The notes beneath the pieces were generated by a model. It saw only the letters and a list, made by a program, of their open reading frames with translations. It ran no database searches and was not told the origin of the DNA. Both the position numbers and the translations under genes were made by a program. Positions 1 to 10,036 of a stretch of 24,877 nucleotides of DNA are shown one piece after another. Location of the stretch: the NCBI GenBank assembly GCA_036897625.1, contig JAYMTA010000725.1, positions 1 to 24,877 of the forward strand. The letters run 5' to 3'. The number at the start of each line of letters is the position of its first letter. The first letter of the stretch is position 1. The stretch comes from Pelargonium cotyledonis. Its lineage: Eukaryota; Streptophyta; Magnoliopsida; Geraniales; Geraniaceae.

Positions 1-406
1 CGGCAAAGGGGGGTTTAGGTGGCTGGATTGAGGAGTCGGCCTCGGCAAACATGTCGGGGCCGAGGGAGTAGTTGCGGCCGTGGGGGACGTCGTGGGGTCC
101 GGATCATTGTATGACGTCGCCGAATGTTGAATGGTCCAGTTTTGCTGCTCAAAGGTCCGGTTAGGGCTAGATTTTGGTCGAGCCCTTAACTCAACTAATA
201 AGATTTTTCTTTTATGTCTCAGGATAGTTAGTTCATTATGAGCCTATGGGGATTGGTTTTTAGTTGTTTTTTAGGTTTTGGTTTGCTTGTTCTAACATAT
301 GAGTTTCCTTTTAGTTTTCGTTTTTGAATAATGTATCCTCATCGCCATAGTGTACTATTCCTGTTGGAGGTAATATAATGATATGTTATTTCCGTTAAAA
401 AAAAAA
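1..406 (+). mobile_element. Probable 3' end of a retroelement or retro-copied gene, with A tail
   Basis: The first 70 bases are GC-rich, unlike the rest of the flank, and frame 3 is open to a TAG at 69-71. The encoded tail is Gly-rich and contains GGLGGW, which recalls the C-termini of plant DUF4283/zinc-knuckle proteins related to LINE ORF1; that family link is from memory and weak. About 325 bases of non-coding sequence follow, then a run of ten A at 397-406. A coding end followed by a UTR-like stretch and an A tract fits the 3' end of a reverse-transcribed copy. The body lies outside the window, so the element cannot be classified. It could also be the end of an ordinary upstream gene. Confidence 0.35.
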
Positions 407-408
407 TA

Positions 409-714
409 GAAAAGTGCTATACATCCCAAATTTTGTACAAATTTTTTTGTACAAAATGATGTGGCAATCTACGTGGCAAACACGTTTTTCGTATTTTTGT
501 AGCTTAAAATTAATTTTAACGAATAATAACCCGACATATATGATACCACTACCCTCCCTTGAATTTCTGGCGCGGAGCGCCCGGTATATTTGATTTACTG
601 CACATGTGGCGCGTTGTGACTCGGCCAAGTCACCAACATCATATATGATGTGTCATATCCCATCTATTGATACATTATTTTGTAAAACTAATTTTGTACA
701 TATAGCATTGCTCT
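409..714. mobile_element. MITE-like element with imperfect terminal inverted repeats
   Basis: The left end reads GAAAAGTGCTATACAT and the right end, read on the minus strand, reads AGAGCAATGCTATATGT. Both continue inward with related blocks containing TTTGTACAAA or TTTTACAAAA and then AATGATGTGGCA or AATAATGTATCA, with a gap of about 17 bases between the arms. No long ORF lies inside. The 8-bp AAAAAATA occurs directly outside both ends (401-408 and 715-722) and may be a target-site duplication, although it is low-complexity. The size near 300 bp fits a non-autonomous DNA transposon. The superfamily (hAT for an 8-bp duplication, or Mutator) is inference. Confidence 0.5.
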
Positions 715-760
715 AAAAAATAACTCTTACGATTCAATAGGAGTTTAGTTTATCTTATCT

Positions 761-945
761 TCTTATACGTAGTTGCACGCGTTCTTACATACCTATATCC
801 TTGTATTTCAGTTGTTATGAATTGGTATACATCTGGACATAATTTGCCTACTCATTATCTGCTTATATGTACTTTCATGCGCTCTTACATACCTATATCC
901 TTGTATTTCAGTTGTTATGGATCGGTAAACATCATAATTGGTACT
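761..945 (+). repeat. Imperfect tandem duplication, period 100 bp
   Basis: Bases 761-834 recur at 861-934 with an exact offset of 100. The core ACATACCTATATCCTTGTAT, followed by TTCAGTTGTTATG, is identical in both copies (from 787 and 887). Beyond about 835 the second copy has lost six bases and then diverges. It does not look coding. Confidence 0.75.
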
Positions 946-1141
946 ACTCGTGCGTGTTGCGTTATCTATGTGTTCGTTTAAAATAAAAAGCAACAACTCA
1001 TATGATAACGTTTGAATTCTTCTCCGTTCGGAATATGAATCTCAACTAGTATGAAGATTGTACTAAAAAAGAGAAGAATAATCATGATGTATCCGCAATT
1101 CATCACAATCAATGAATTGTGGGCATGATTAAATTGCTTCC

Positions 1142-1181
1142 AAGCCACCGAAAAAAGAAAAAAGAAAAAAGAAAAAAAAAA
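1142..1181 (+). repeat. Purine-only A-rich microsatellite (GAAAAAA units)
   Basis: The stretch contains repeated GAAAAAA units ending in a longer A run. Together with the short open frames on both strands just downstream (1196-1429), nothing here can be assigned to a gene. Confidence 0.7.
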
Positions 1182-1406
1182 CAATCCTGATTAATGTGTT
1201 CACGGAAAATCCAACTCTTCCACTGTGGCGTGAGTTACGTGCTGGTTGTACCTTACCGTCTCTCGCTGCATCTATACCATCCGCTCCATCTAAACCTACA
1301 AGAGTCAACAAATCTACGTCTCTGATCTCCCAACAATGTGGTTGTACCATAGTTTCTGATCTACCGAACCAAAACCACATCTCCGGGTCGGATAAGATAA
1401 GAACAC

Positions 1407-1425
1407 GGGCCCACAATAGGGCCCA
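1407..1425. promoter_or_regulatory. Paired GGGCCCA motifs upstream of the LCAT4-like gene
   Basis: GGGCCCA occurs at 1407-1413 and again at 1419-1425, about 300 bases before the start codon at 1720. GGCCCA/TGGGCC is the site II motif bound by TCP-class factors in many plant housekeeping promoters. The placement and spacing are seen; function is inferred. No clear TATA box is visible close to the gene. An AT-rich stretch near 1458-1480 could serve as a weak core promoter. Confidence 0.4.
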
Positions 1426-1719
1426 TTAATATCAAACCCGTTGAAATTAATTAACTTATTTGTATATTAAAATCTTTTTATTGTCTCCTCCGATACAGAC
1501 TCCATCACATTCGTGAACTCGCCTTGCCAAGCTGACACGCTAATCCCTGGTGTCTCCTTTACCTTCACGACTGGCTCTTCCATTTTCTTGGCTCTTCCGA
1601 TTCGATTGACTCGTTTCCTTCTGGAATTGCTCCAAATTACGATTTCGATTTCGATTTCGAATTCTGAATTTGATCTGACTCGATAGCCAGTCTGTGGCGC
1701 CGGTGGATTTGGATTCGGC

Positions 1720-4700
1720 ATGACGGTGTTGTTGGAGGACGTTGTGAAGTCTTTGGAGCTATGGCTGAAGCTGATCAAGAAGCCCCAGCCGTACGTGGAC
1801 CCGAACCTCGATCCGGTCCTGCTGGTGCCTGGTATCGCCGGCTCTATTCTCAAGGCTGTTGATGATGAGAACGGGAAGGAAGAGCGGGTTTGGATTCGGA
1901 TTCTCGGAGCGGACTATGCGTGCCGGACCAAGCTCTGGTCTCTATTCGATCCTTCCACTGGTATTGCACCTTTACCTACTTAATTTTGCTTTTTAAACTT
2001 TTCTCAGTTAGTTGCTAGTTGATTTGTGCTTTCCATGGAAAGTTCTGAAAGTGGAATAAGATGAGAAGAGAGAGTCAATCTTTAATTGGATATGTTGTGT
2101 TTCTATGAAATTGGAGGAAATGGAAAACCAGTGGTTTTGAATTGTGTGCTATTTGATAATTATTTTTATATAGATGCCTGTACGATTGTATTCGTATTGT
2201 AGTTTGGAAAATAGCTCTAGGTTCTTCAGTTCCCAAGTAGTTGAAGTTATTTTTTAAATTGTAGATTATTGAATTAGATGAACAGAACTGCTCTTATTTT
2301 GAGAACTTAGAACTAGGGTGTTGATTGTTATATTAAAGATGTAATGTCTTTCTGATCAATGTGTTTATTATTTAATTATGTTCCAAAGCTGCAACTTTTC
2401 AAACTGTTGAAATAAATAATAATAATAATTAAATAAATAAAAAGCAGTCGTGCATGTGTCAAGCCCACCATAAAAAGAGAAGTGAAAGCAATTCCAATTA
2501 ATAAGGTTAACATTTTAGTATATGATTTCTAGCTTTTGTATGTAATTAGATAGAAAATATTAAAACTAAATACATATCAATAATGAAGGTTAATCCTAGA
2601 ATGACTATAGCAGGTCAAGGCTTTAGGCTTTAGTATCCTAGAATGACTACACCTTAGTACGCTTATTTGACCCTAGGTCTAAAAGTGCATCAAGTTTGTT
2701 TGTTTATTTTCATAATCTGTTGTTGAGAGTTGACACTGATTCTCTCTTGATAAATATATGCTCATAATCTATGCAACATACTACATTATATTGTATTGAT
2801 TGTATTAGAGAAGGTGAGCTCTTTTATTGGATATGTTGGTTTGTTATGGAAATGAAAGAATTGGAAAACCAAGAATTCTGAATTGAGTGCTTTTGATGTG
2901 TGTGTATGTTGGACATAAATTCACGATTGAACTGGATCATCTCAAAATGCTCTGATTTATCTATATTGAAATAACGTGAAGTCTGTCGGCTTTTGCCACT
3001 TGATATACTAGTTGAGCCCTACACCTATCAACTTAAGCTTTCCCACCCTTGGAGTCAAGTTTAACATTTGTCTATTAAATTGCAAAGTCTTTTCTAAGTA
3101 ATGGGTTCATCATTAAGCTCTTATCCTAATTTGCGAAACTGCAACTATTAATACCAACTTAGTGAAGGTTAAATTTTATTCTAGAATGGCTATAGTAGGT
3201 CTAGGCTTTTGGATGTCCATTCTTTACTTAAGTATGTGTCCTGTGGCCTTACTGTTTGGAAATTATCCTTTTACTTGGAGAATATTACCCACTCTTGACT
3301 GCTTTGTGCTAGCTGAAACTGTGTAAGCCGATATAAAAAGCTTTGTTTGTTTTATTGCCGTAATTTATGCTGCTAAATAAGGTGAGGTGGGTTTTATGGT
3401 ATGATCATATTCTGCTTCGTATACCCTCCCTACTTTTTTACTCTCTTTGCAACTTTTTGTAGGGGGCACAAGACTCGATGCAGCCAATGTATTACTAATA
3501 GTTTTACTTGAATGATGAAAGGGTAATTCACCAAAAAGAGACCCTCCCACCCCCCTCCAAAAAAAAAAAAAACTGACTATCATGACTATATATGGCTATC
3601 AGCTTACATCTCTTTATTTTGAAAACAATCTCTTCCCACCATGTACCTCATAAACTTCAAACACGAACACTGTGTGCTGTGTAACAGGTGGGCCTGTTAT
3701 GACAACTTGACGAGTAGATGGAAAGTGGTTAACAATCATAACAGACCTCATGTGCTTTTTCAATGCAAAATTTGATTAATGGCTTTTATTTCTGCTAGTG
3801 CTCGCTGTTCTGATTCACTTTTTAACGTTTAATTTTTAATTTGGGTGTTGATTAATAATACACTTCATGGATACTTATATATTTATTTTATCTGAAACAG
3901 GTCGAACCGTGTCTTTGGATACAAAAACTAGCATCACAGTTCCTGAAGATAGATACGGACTACATGCAATTGATGTCTTGGATCCTGACTTGGTACATTA
4001 AATCTCTCAACTCTGTATGCATATTGAACAAAGCTTTCTATACTTAAAAATAAATTTAATATTCTTCTCTTAATTCCAATGGGGTCCCCATCCCATGAAT
4101 TGAGCACCCCGACCTTGATGCAGGTGGGTATTTATTTGTAGCATCTAAAACAATAACACAAGGCCTTGTCAGTTGAAACAGCCTGCTAGCTAAGTATTAC
4201 ACTCTCTATTGTAGTTCTGATGTTCATCTAGGATATTAACGAATGTCTTATTTAAAATTAGATATTGTCTACTTTACCCAAGTATTAATCAAGATGCCTT
4301 ATACAGAGCTACTAATTTATTATATATAATTTTTACCATGAAGTTTCAGATATTGGTGAATATAATCTCATGGTCTGATACTGGAAAAATAATAATATGT
4401 CTTCACAAGTAATCAACTGGTTAGTTGTAACAGTTTTTTTTTTTTTGCTTTTGATATGCAGATCCTTGGTCGTGATTGTGTTTACTATTTCCATGATATG
4501 ATAGTTCAAATGACCAAGTGGGGTTTTCAAGAGGGAAAAACACTTTTTGGGTTCGGCTATGATTTCCGGCAAAGTAATAGGTATTTATCAGTTGTTTATT
4601 TTTCACATGAAAGTAAAATTCAAGATATGCCTAGGCAATGAGTACAATTTTTCACTGACCTATATTAGTTTTCAATACTATAATGTTAAATTTGATATTG

Positions 4701-7700
4701 GACTACATATAATAGCCTGAGCTTCCACTACTAAAATGTCAACCTTGTTAGTAGTGTTTCACATTCAATATTATACGTAGCTCATCTATTTTATATTTAT
4801 CCAATGTGTGACTTTATTACTCACCTCAACACTTTTTATCGTGCTCAGCACGTCAACTTTCAGGTCAAGGCCTAGATTATAACCTGCTTTGATGCCATGT
4901 TCAATTTGTTATTGGGCTACATGTAATGGTTTGAGCTTCCATTAGTAAAATGTTAACCTTGTTTGTGGGATTTCACTTCCATCATCATATGTAGCTCATC
5001 TATTTTATATTTATCCTATGTGGGACTTTATTATCCACTTCAACCTACGGAATCCACCATCATTTTACCTTTAATATAATTGTAGTGCTAGACCTGATGC
5101 AAGTATTTATAGTGTATTTTAGATCACCACTCTTACATTAAGAGCCACATGAGGCATCCAATATTGTGGAGTCTGGGAGGGTCATTTTTGTACATAGCCT
5201 TGCCCTTTTTTGTAGACGGGCTATTTATCATACTCGAATCCAAAACCTTCATGACCGTGAGGTCATATATTTACGATTGTAATTATAACTGAAATTTGCT
5301 TTGAACTTGAGTTGGATTTCATTATGGACTAAGATGAACTGCATGCTCCTTTCTATTTGGCTGCCATACTTTGATATCAGGCACCAATAATGTTTAGATA
5401 TAGGCATTTCTGTTCTTTTCTTCACATTTTTCTTAATTTCTTTTTATTTAGACTTTCATTGTTTAAACTGCCAAATGGTATTTGCATGTGTGTGCTAATC
5501 TATCTTAGCAGCAACCTCATGTATTCCTTAAATTTGGATAGTTTTTGCTTGTTGATACATTGATATTTGTTGCCTGTCAGGCTACAGGAAACATTGGACC
5601 GCCTTGCTGCAAAATTAGAGTTGGTTTTTAATGCGTCAGGGGGAAAGAAGATAAACATTATAAGTCATTCTATGGGAGGTCTTCTTGTCAAATGTTTCAT
5701 GGGTCTGCGCAGTGATGTAAAGACTACACATCCGAAACTATCATTATCTCTAAGCAATGTTAAGATTGTGTTTGTCAAACAGTGATTTTTCATGTTATCC
5801 AATGCATGTTATATTTTTGTTTCAGGTTTTTGAGAAATATGTGAAGAATTGGATTGCAATTGCTGCCCCATTCCAGGGTAAGCTGTCCCATGTAATTTTG
5901 GACTCAGCACTAGATATTTAAGAGATCATAAATAACAAAGTTGCTGAACTTAATTTTTTTAAAATATATCTATGTTTCTTTTAATCATTAATGTGAAGCT
6001 AAAAAAATAAAAATAATAATGTGAAGCTAATGAAGCTTAAATGTATGGAGTTCTAGGCATTATTACGTTCCATTCCGGCATTCCCTATGCTTTAAACATA
6101 AAAAACTTTGTTCTGGAACTGGTCTCTAGAAATTTAAAATCATAGATATCCGCTTCTTTTCATGTGCATGTCCGCGTGCGTGTTCTATTGTTATCTTTGT
6201 GAGACGTGGATTTAACTTGCAGAATTTTTCATGAATTAATTGTAAAGTCAGGGCCGAGTTAAATTGAAGTTCAACTTCATATGGGGTACTTACAATGGTT
6301 TGAGCTTCCACTACTAAAAGGTCAACCTTTTTAGTAGGGTTTGGCTTCCACCATTATATATAGCTCATTCACTTTGAATTTATCCAATGTGGGACTCAAT
6401 CACTCACTTCAACACAACTGAAAAGAGTTCTGTTCAGAACTGATTGTGTTCATTAGCTAGATGTTACATGTCAATTTATCGTTTGAGTGAGGTTCTGCAT
6501 TTCAACAGGTGCACCTGGATATATTGCATCCACATTTCTAAATGGAATGTCATTTGTTGATGGGTGGGAACAGAACTTCTTTATTTCGAAGTGGAGCATG
6601 CATCAGCTGGTATGAGCACTCTACTTATGGCATTGGAATTGATGTGTCATTTGCCTCAAGACTGTTTGACATGTTATCTGAAGTTATGAATTCTTTCCAA
6701 AGTTATTTGTAGTCTGAGACTGAAGTTTATGTAGTGCAACTGACATGCTCTGTTTAAATTTGCTTTCCCCTTTACCCAAATCTTAAAACTGTTGTTACAA
6801 CACTGGTCCTAGTTAAAAAGTGTGACTACTGATTTTTTTCGAAGCTAAAGGAGTTTATTTCATTAACTAAAAAGAATTCCTTTCCAAAATGTACAGTTAG
6901 CTATAATGTACAAAAGAATAAAACATCGCCACCAGTAAGCTGACCAGTATCTATGAACACTGTAAAACAGTGAATACACAATTCTCTGTCGCACTACTTG
7001 AATGCAAAGTTTCCTCACCACTGATATTCCTGTTCCTTCTAAGACACCGTGAAGTTTCGAATGGTCATCTTAATATTTTGTATACTTATTCTCCATCATA
7101 CAACTGTGAGCCATCCTTTCTGAAGATAATTGACATAATAGGGATAGCATGATGTATTTTACAAAGATGAAATGGATTTTGTTTAGATAACTAAATCTTG
7201 ACTGGAGAAGGGGATAGTCGAAAGATGAGTTGCTGATGTATTTGCTTCTTGTAAGGCATTTGAGTATTTTCCTATAGTAAATAATGTTTTATAAATTGGT
7301 TCTTCTCTAAGCTGCTTTCTCAGGCTTCAAGTCAAGTTGCTGAACAATGTTTAGTAGTTTAGATTACGTGTAAAAAAGAATAAATAATTAGTGTCTATCA
7401 TCTTCTGTGCACAAGAAAAAATATTCAAGTATTTTCAGTCTTTGTCTTTCTGCTTTGTTGATAGATGAGTGCATTAGTTTCATCATCTCCATAGAAGTCC
7501 TTCCAGATTTGTCACTTGGATCTGTGCATACATTTGCATACACGTCTATGCATGCATACATACATGTTCAAGTTTTTTCCCTCTAATATTCAGAGAGATT
7601 TAAGTATGTATGTTAACATACTTATTACCTTTCAGCTGATTGAATGTCCTTCAATTTATGAATTGATGGCCTGTCCAAATTTTCAATGGGAACACAATCC

Positions 7701-10036
7701 TCTGTTAGAAATATGGAAGGAGAGGCAAGACACTGATGGAAAACCCCATATCATCCTTGAGTCTTATTCCCCTGAAGAAAGCATTGAAATTTTTAAGGAA
7801 GCTCTTGCAAGTAACACGGTAAGCAATGCAGATAAATTAACCCATTATACTTTTATCCATGTTTCAATGGGAATGCAAATCCTTATAATATCTATTTTTT
7901 CTTAGAGGTTTATGAATCCCTTGTAAGTGTTAAGATTTAATTGATCATTATGTATTTGCTATTTGTAGTCTTTTCTTGTGTATTCAATATTGACCTTGTG
8001 GATCTCGCTTTTCAGCACAGCTAATCTATGTGGACCATTTGCTTTATCCTTAAACACTAGGATCCAATTTTCACTTCGGAAAGTGTCTCTGGCCTACACT
8101 AATGAACTGGTTGTTATTGTAAACTAGGCACTAGGTTTTGGGATGTTAAATTATGGGCTTATTTGGGCTTGAGTTTGTGTATAAATTCAATTTTCCAGGT
8201 TAATTGTGAAGGAGTGGAGATTCCTTTGCCATTCAATATAGATATCTTGAAGTGGGCCGAGGAGACGCACCAGGTTTTATCATGTGCTAAGGTTCCTTCT
8301 CAAGTCAAATTCTACAATATATATGCTACGAATCTTGAGACTCCCCATAGTGTTTGGTATGATGTTCAATGTTTTAGATGGAGTGTGTTACCAGTATTCT
8401 AGTCTCTTATATTCAGTTATCATTTGATTAATCATTAATGATGCATGGATCTATGGAAGGTGGTTCATTTATGTCATCCCTAATATATTTTTTACTTGGC
8501 AGCTACGGTAGTGATGAAGCACCCATTACAGATCTACAGCAATTACCCTTTATTGAGGTAATAATGTTTTACTGAATATTGATTGTTATTATGGTACAAT
8601 AACTATGCATAACTATATTTCCTTGTTCTATTTTGGCTGATGACATACTAAATTTACTCTTTGACTTGGGTTTGTTAGTTCATGTGAAATCTTTTTCTTT
8701 TTCTTTTTCTTTTCTAGATCATGGGAGCTTTTGCTCGCACTGATGTGTAGATTGTATGAACTAACTCGTCTTTGTATGTTTGCAGCCTAAATATATATGT
8801 GTTGATGGTGATGGGACAGTGCCAACCGAGTCAGCAAAGGTTCAATAACTTTTTCTCTCATAATGCATTCTGATTCGTTAATACACCAACTGAAATTCAC
8901 TTGAATAAACCTTTTCAAGACCTTTTTAACATTATGATTATTTTACTTTCATTTTTTGGGTTTACTGAGCAAGTACACCCCTTCTTATTCTTTAAGTGCT
9001 GTTGGGTAGATATTAAATCTGAAGTCACTTAGATATCATGAAATAAGAATCAGATGGACTGAATGGAACCCAAATTAGAGGGGATTTTTTTGGTCAAAAG
9101 AAAACAATAGGAGTGGAGGGACAAGAAAAAGTAAGATGTAACATACTAACGTGTATAGTGTAATTCGTCCTGTCCATAGATCAATGTTATGGGCATGGAA
9201 GTTCACTTATGCCTAGAAGGAATCGCAACAAAGTTGGAGAGTTAAGTTCTTAGTATCAGTGTTTTAAAAGGCGCGAGGCGCATTTGATGTGCTAGGATCC
9301 TCTGGAGCCTAGCCGCACAGTTAGGCGTGGGCTAAGCGCACTTCAAAAATTTCTTAATAATATTAAATTTAAATACTTAAGCAAAATAAAATATATATAT
9401 ATTAGTTTACTGCTTATTTGCCAATGGTTCTCTGCTGTGCTCTATATCTTCTTCTTTTTTGAATAAATCTTCCATAATAATAATAATCAGATTGTTTATG
9501 TTGATAGAACAAATGAACAATTATATACAGATTTTAAATTACAGAATCTTCATCTTAAAAGTCCAATTTATAAGATAAAATTAGTATTGATCTTCATTTT
9601 CCTTGGCATTTTTGTGTGATTTCAGGCTGATGGACTCAATGCAGAAGCAAGAGTTGGAGTTCCTGGTGAGCACAGGGGGATTCTCTGTGACCATCATGTG
9701 TTCAGAATACTTCAGCATTGGCTTAAGGCAGGTGACCCCGACCCCTATTACAACCCTCTGAATGATTATGTGATTCTACCTACCGAATTTGAAATAGAAA
9801 CACACCAAGAAAAAGGCGGTGTTCAAGTTACTTCGCTTAGAGAGGAATGGGAGATTATTTCAGAAGATCAAGACGCCCAGGACAATGTGCCTTTAGTGAG
9901 CTCAGTATGTGTTTCTCATGTCGGGGACAACCCATCATCACTGGAAGAGGCCCGAGCCACCCTTAGGGTCCACCCTCAAAATGAGGGAAAGCAGCACATT
10001 GTACTGAACGCTGTGAGTGTATCTGTAAATGCCTAA
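1720..10036 (+). CDS. LCAT4: Lecithin:cholesterol acyltransferase-like 4, cytosolic phospholipase A
   Basis: Coding exons are 1720-1960, 3901-3992, 4462-4580, 5581-5716, 5826-5877, 6509-6609, 7636-7818, 8199-8356, 8503-8557, 8786-8839 and 9626-10036. All introns are GT-AG and the frame stays open for 533 residues, close to the Arabidopsis LCAT4 length as I recall it (about 535). Family landmarks are all present: the oxyanion-type PGIAGS at 37-42, the nucleophile elbow HSMGG with Ser181, DGDGT at 386-390 supplying the acid, and PGEHRG with His413. No signal peptide or membrane helix is visible at the N-terminus, which fits the cytosolic calcium-independent phospholipase A described for the plant LCAT4 branch rather than a secreted LCAT or an ER PDAT. 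It should release fatty acids from phospholipids. The C-terminal ~90 residues after NDYVILPTEFE are acidic and less conserved. The first ATG after the 5' flank opens the conserved N-terminus. Introns 1 (1.94 kb), 3, 5 and 6 are the largest and hold repeat relics. Confidence 0.93.
2070..3220 (+). repeat. Diverged direct duplication within LCAT4-like intron 1
   Basis: A block starting TTGGATATGTTG near 2086 and containing TTGGA..AATGGAAAACCA recurs near 2827. A second block, GAAGGTTAA..CTAGAATGACTATAGCAGGTC (about 2586-2618), recurs in the same order near 3164-3203. Copy spacing differs (about 500 against 340 bases) because of an AT-rich expansion near 2405-2445 and other indels. The intron therefore contains two old copies of one segment. 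A short phrase in the second copy (2997-3019) also occurs near 20317. Confidence 0.55.
4684..5045 (-). mobile_element. TRIM-like miniature LTR element in LCAT4-like intron 3
   Basis: Two direct repeats of 148 bases each (4684-4831 and 4898-5045) match at about 120 positions by eye. Both begin TGTT, and the first ends in CA. Only 66 bases separate them. Immediately before the second repeat, GCTTTGATGCCA (4886-4897) is, on the minus strand, TGGCATCAAAGC, which differs at two positions from TGGTATCAGAGC, the primer-binding site that many plant LTR elements use for initiator tRNA-Met. The layout, read on the minus strand, is LTR, PBS, tiny internal region, LTR: a terminal-repeat retrotransposon in miniature with no coding capacity. 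A clean 5-bp target duplication is not visible (TATAA against TACGG), in keeping with age. Confidence 0.68.
5132..5266 (-). mobile_element. Au-like SINE relic in LCAT4-like intron 3
   Basis: Read on the minus strand, the segment runs GACCTCACGGTCATG, then GGATTCGAGTATG, AGCCCGTC, GGGCAAGGCTATGTACAAAA and GACCC, ending in TCATGTGGCTCTTAATGTAA. This is the block order of the plant Au SINE family (a GGTCA inverted motif, a TTCGA polymerase III B-box, GGTAAGGCTGCGTACA, then a region ending in GGGAGCTTAGTGCA). The match is from memory of the family and is degraded, and the A-box end is missing or unrecognisable. Confidence 0.55.
6257..6414 (-). mobile_element. Solo LTR of the TRIM-like family in LCAT4-like intron 5
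   Basis: This segment shares GGTTTGAGCTTCCACTACTA, the following GGTCAACCTT and the terminal ATCCAATGTGGGACT..CACTTCAACAC with the two terminal repeats in intron 3, in the same orientation. No second repeat or primer-binding site lies beside it, so it reads as a single LTR left by recombination or as a fragment. The start is approximate because about ten bases near 6265-6275 differ by an indel. Confidence 0.65.
9262..9350. repeat. GC-rich imperfect inverted-repeat element in LCAT4-like intron 10
   Basis: TTTTAAAAGGCGCGAGGCGC at the left and GGGCTAAGCGCACTTCAAAA at the right form loosely complementary arms, with further GCCTAG/CTAGG complementarity between them. The block stands out from a strongly AT-rich intron. 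Similar GGCGC-rich phrases following TTTTAAAA are common dispersed repeats in dicot genomes, which is recalled rather than checked. Confidence 0.45.

Noticed and set aside
1129..1429. Overlapping ORFs on both strands (95 and 77 codons) upstream of the LCAT4-like gene
   Set aside because: Neither shows a recognisable domain or a credible gene context. They could be a gene fragment, but I cannot support a call.
1467..1853. 128-codon minus-strand ORF over the LCAT4-like 5' UTR and exon 1
   Set aside because: It lies antisense to a well-supported coding exon, is low-complexity where it overlaps the UTR (repeated Glu-Ile codons from GATTTC repeats) and resembles no family.
5225..5265. tRNA-like TTCGA motif in LCAT4-like intron 3
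   Set aside because: No cloverleaf can be built around it. It is better explained as the B-box of a SINE relic.
7516..7905. 129-codon ORF taken as a separate gene
   Set aside because: Its middle is exon 7 of the LCAT4-like gene; both ends are read-through into introns past clear AG and GT splice sites.
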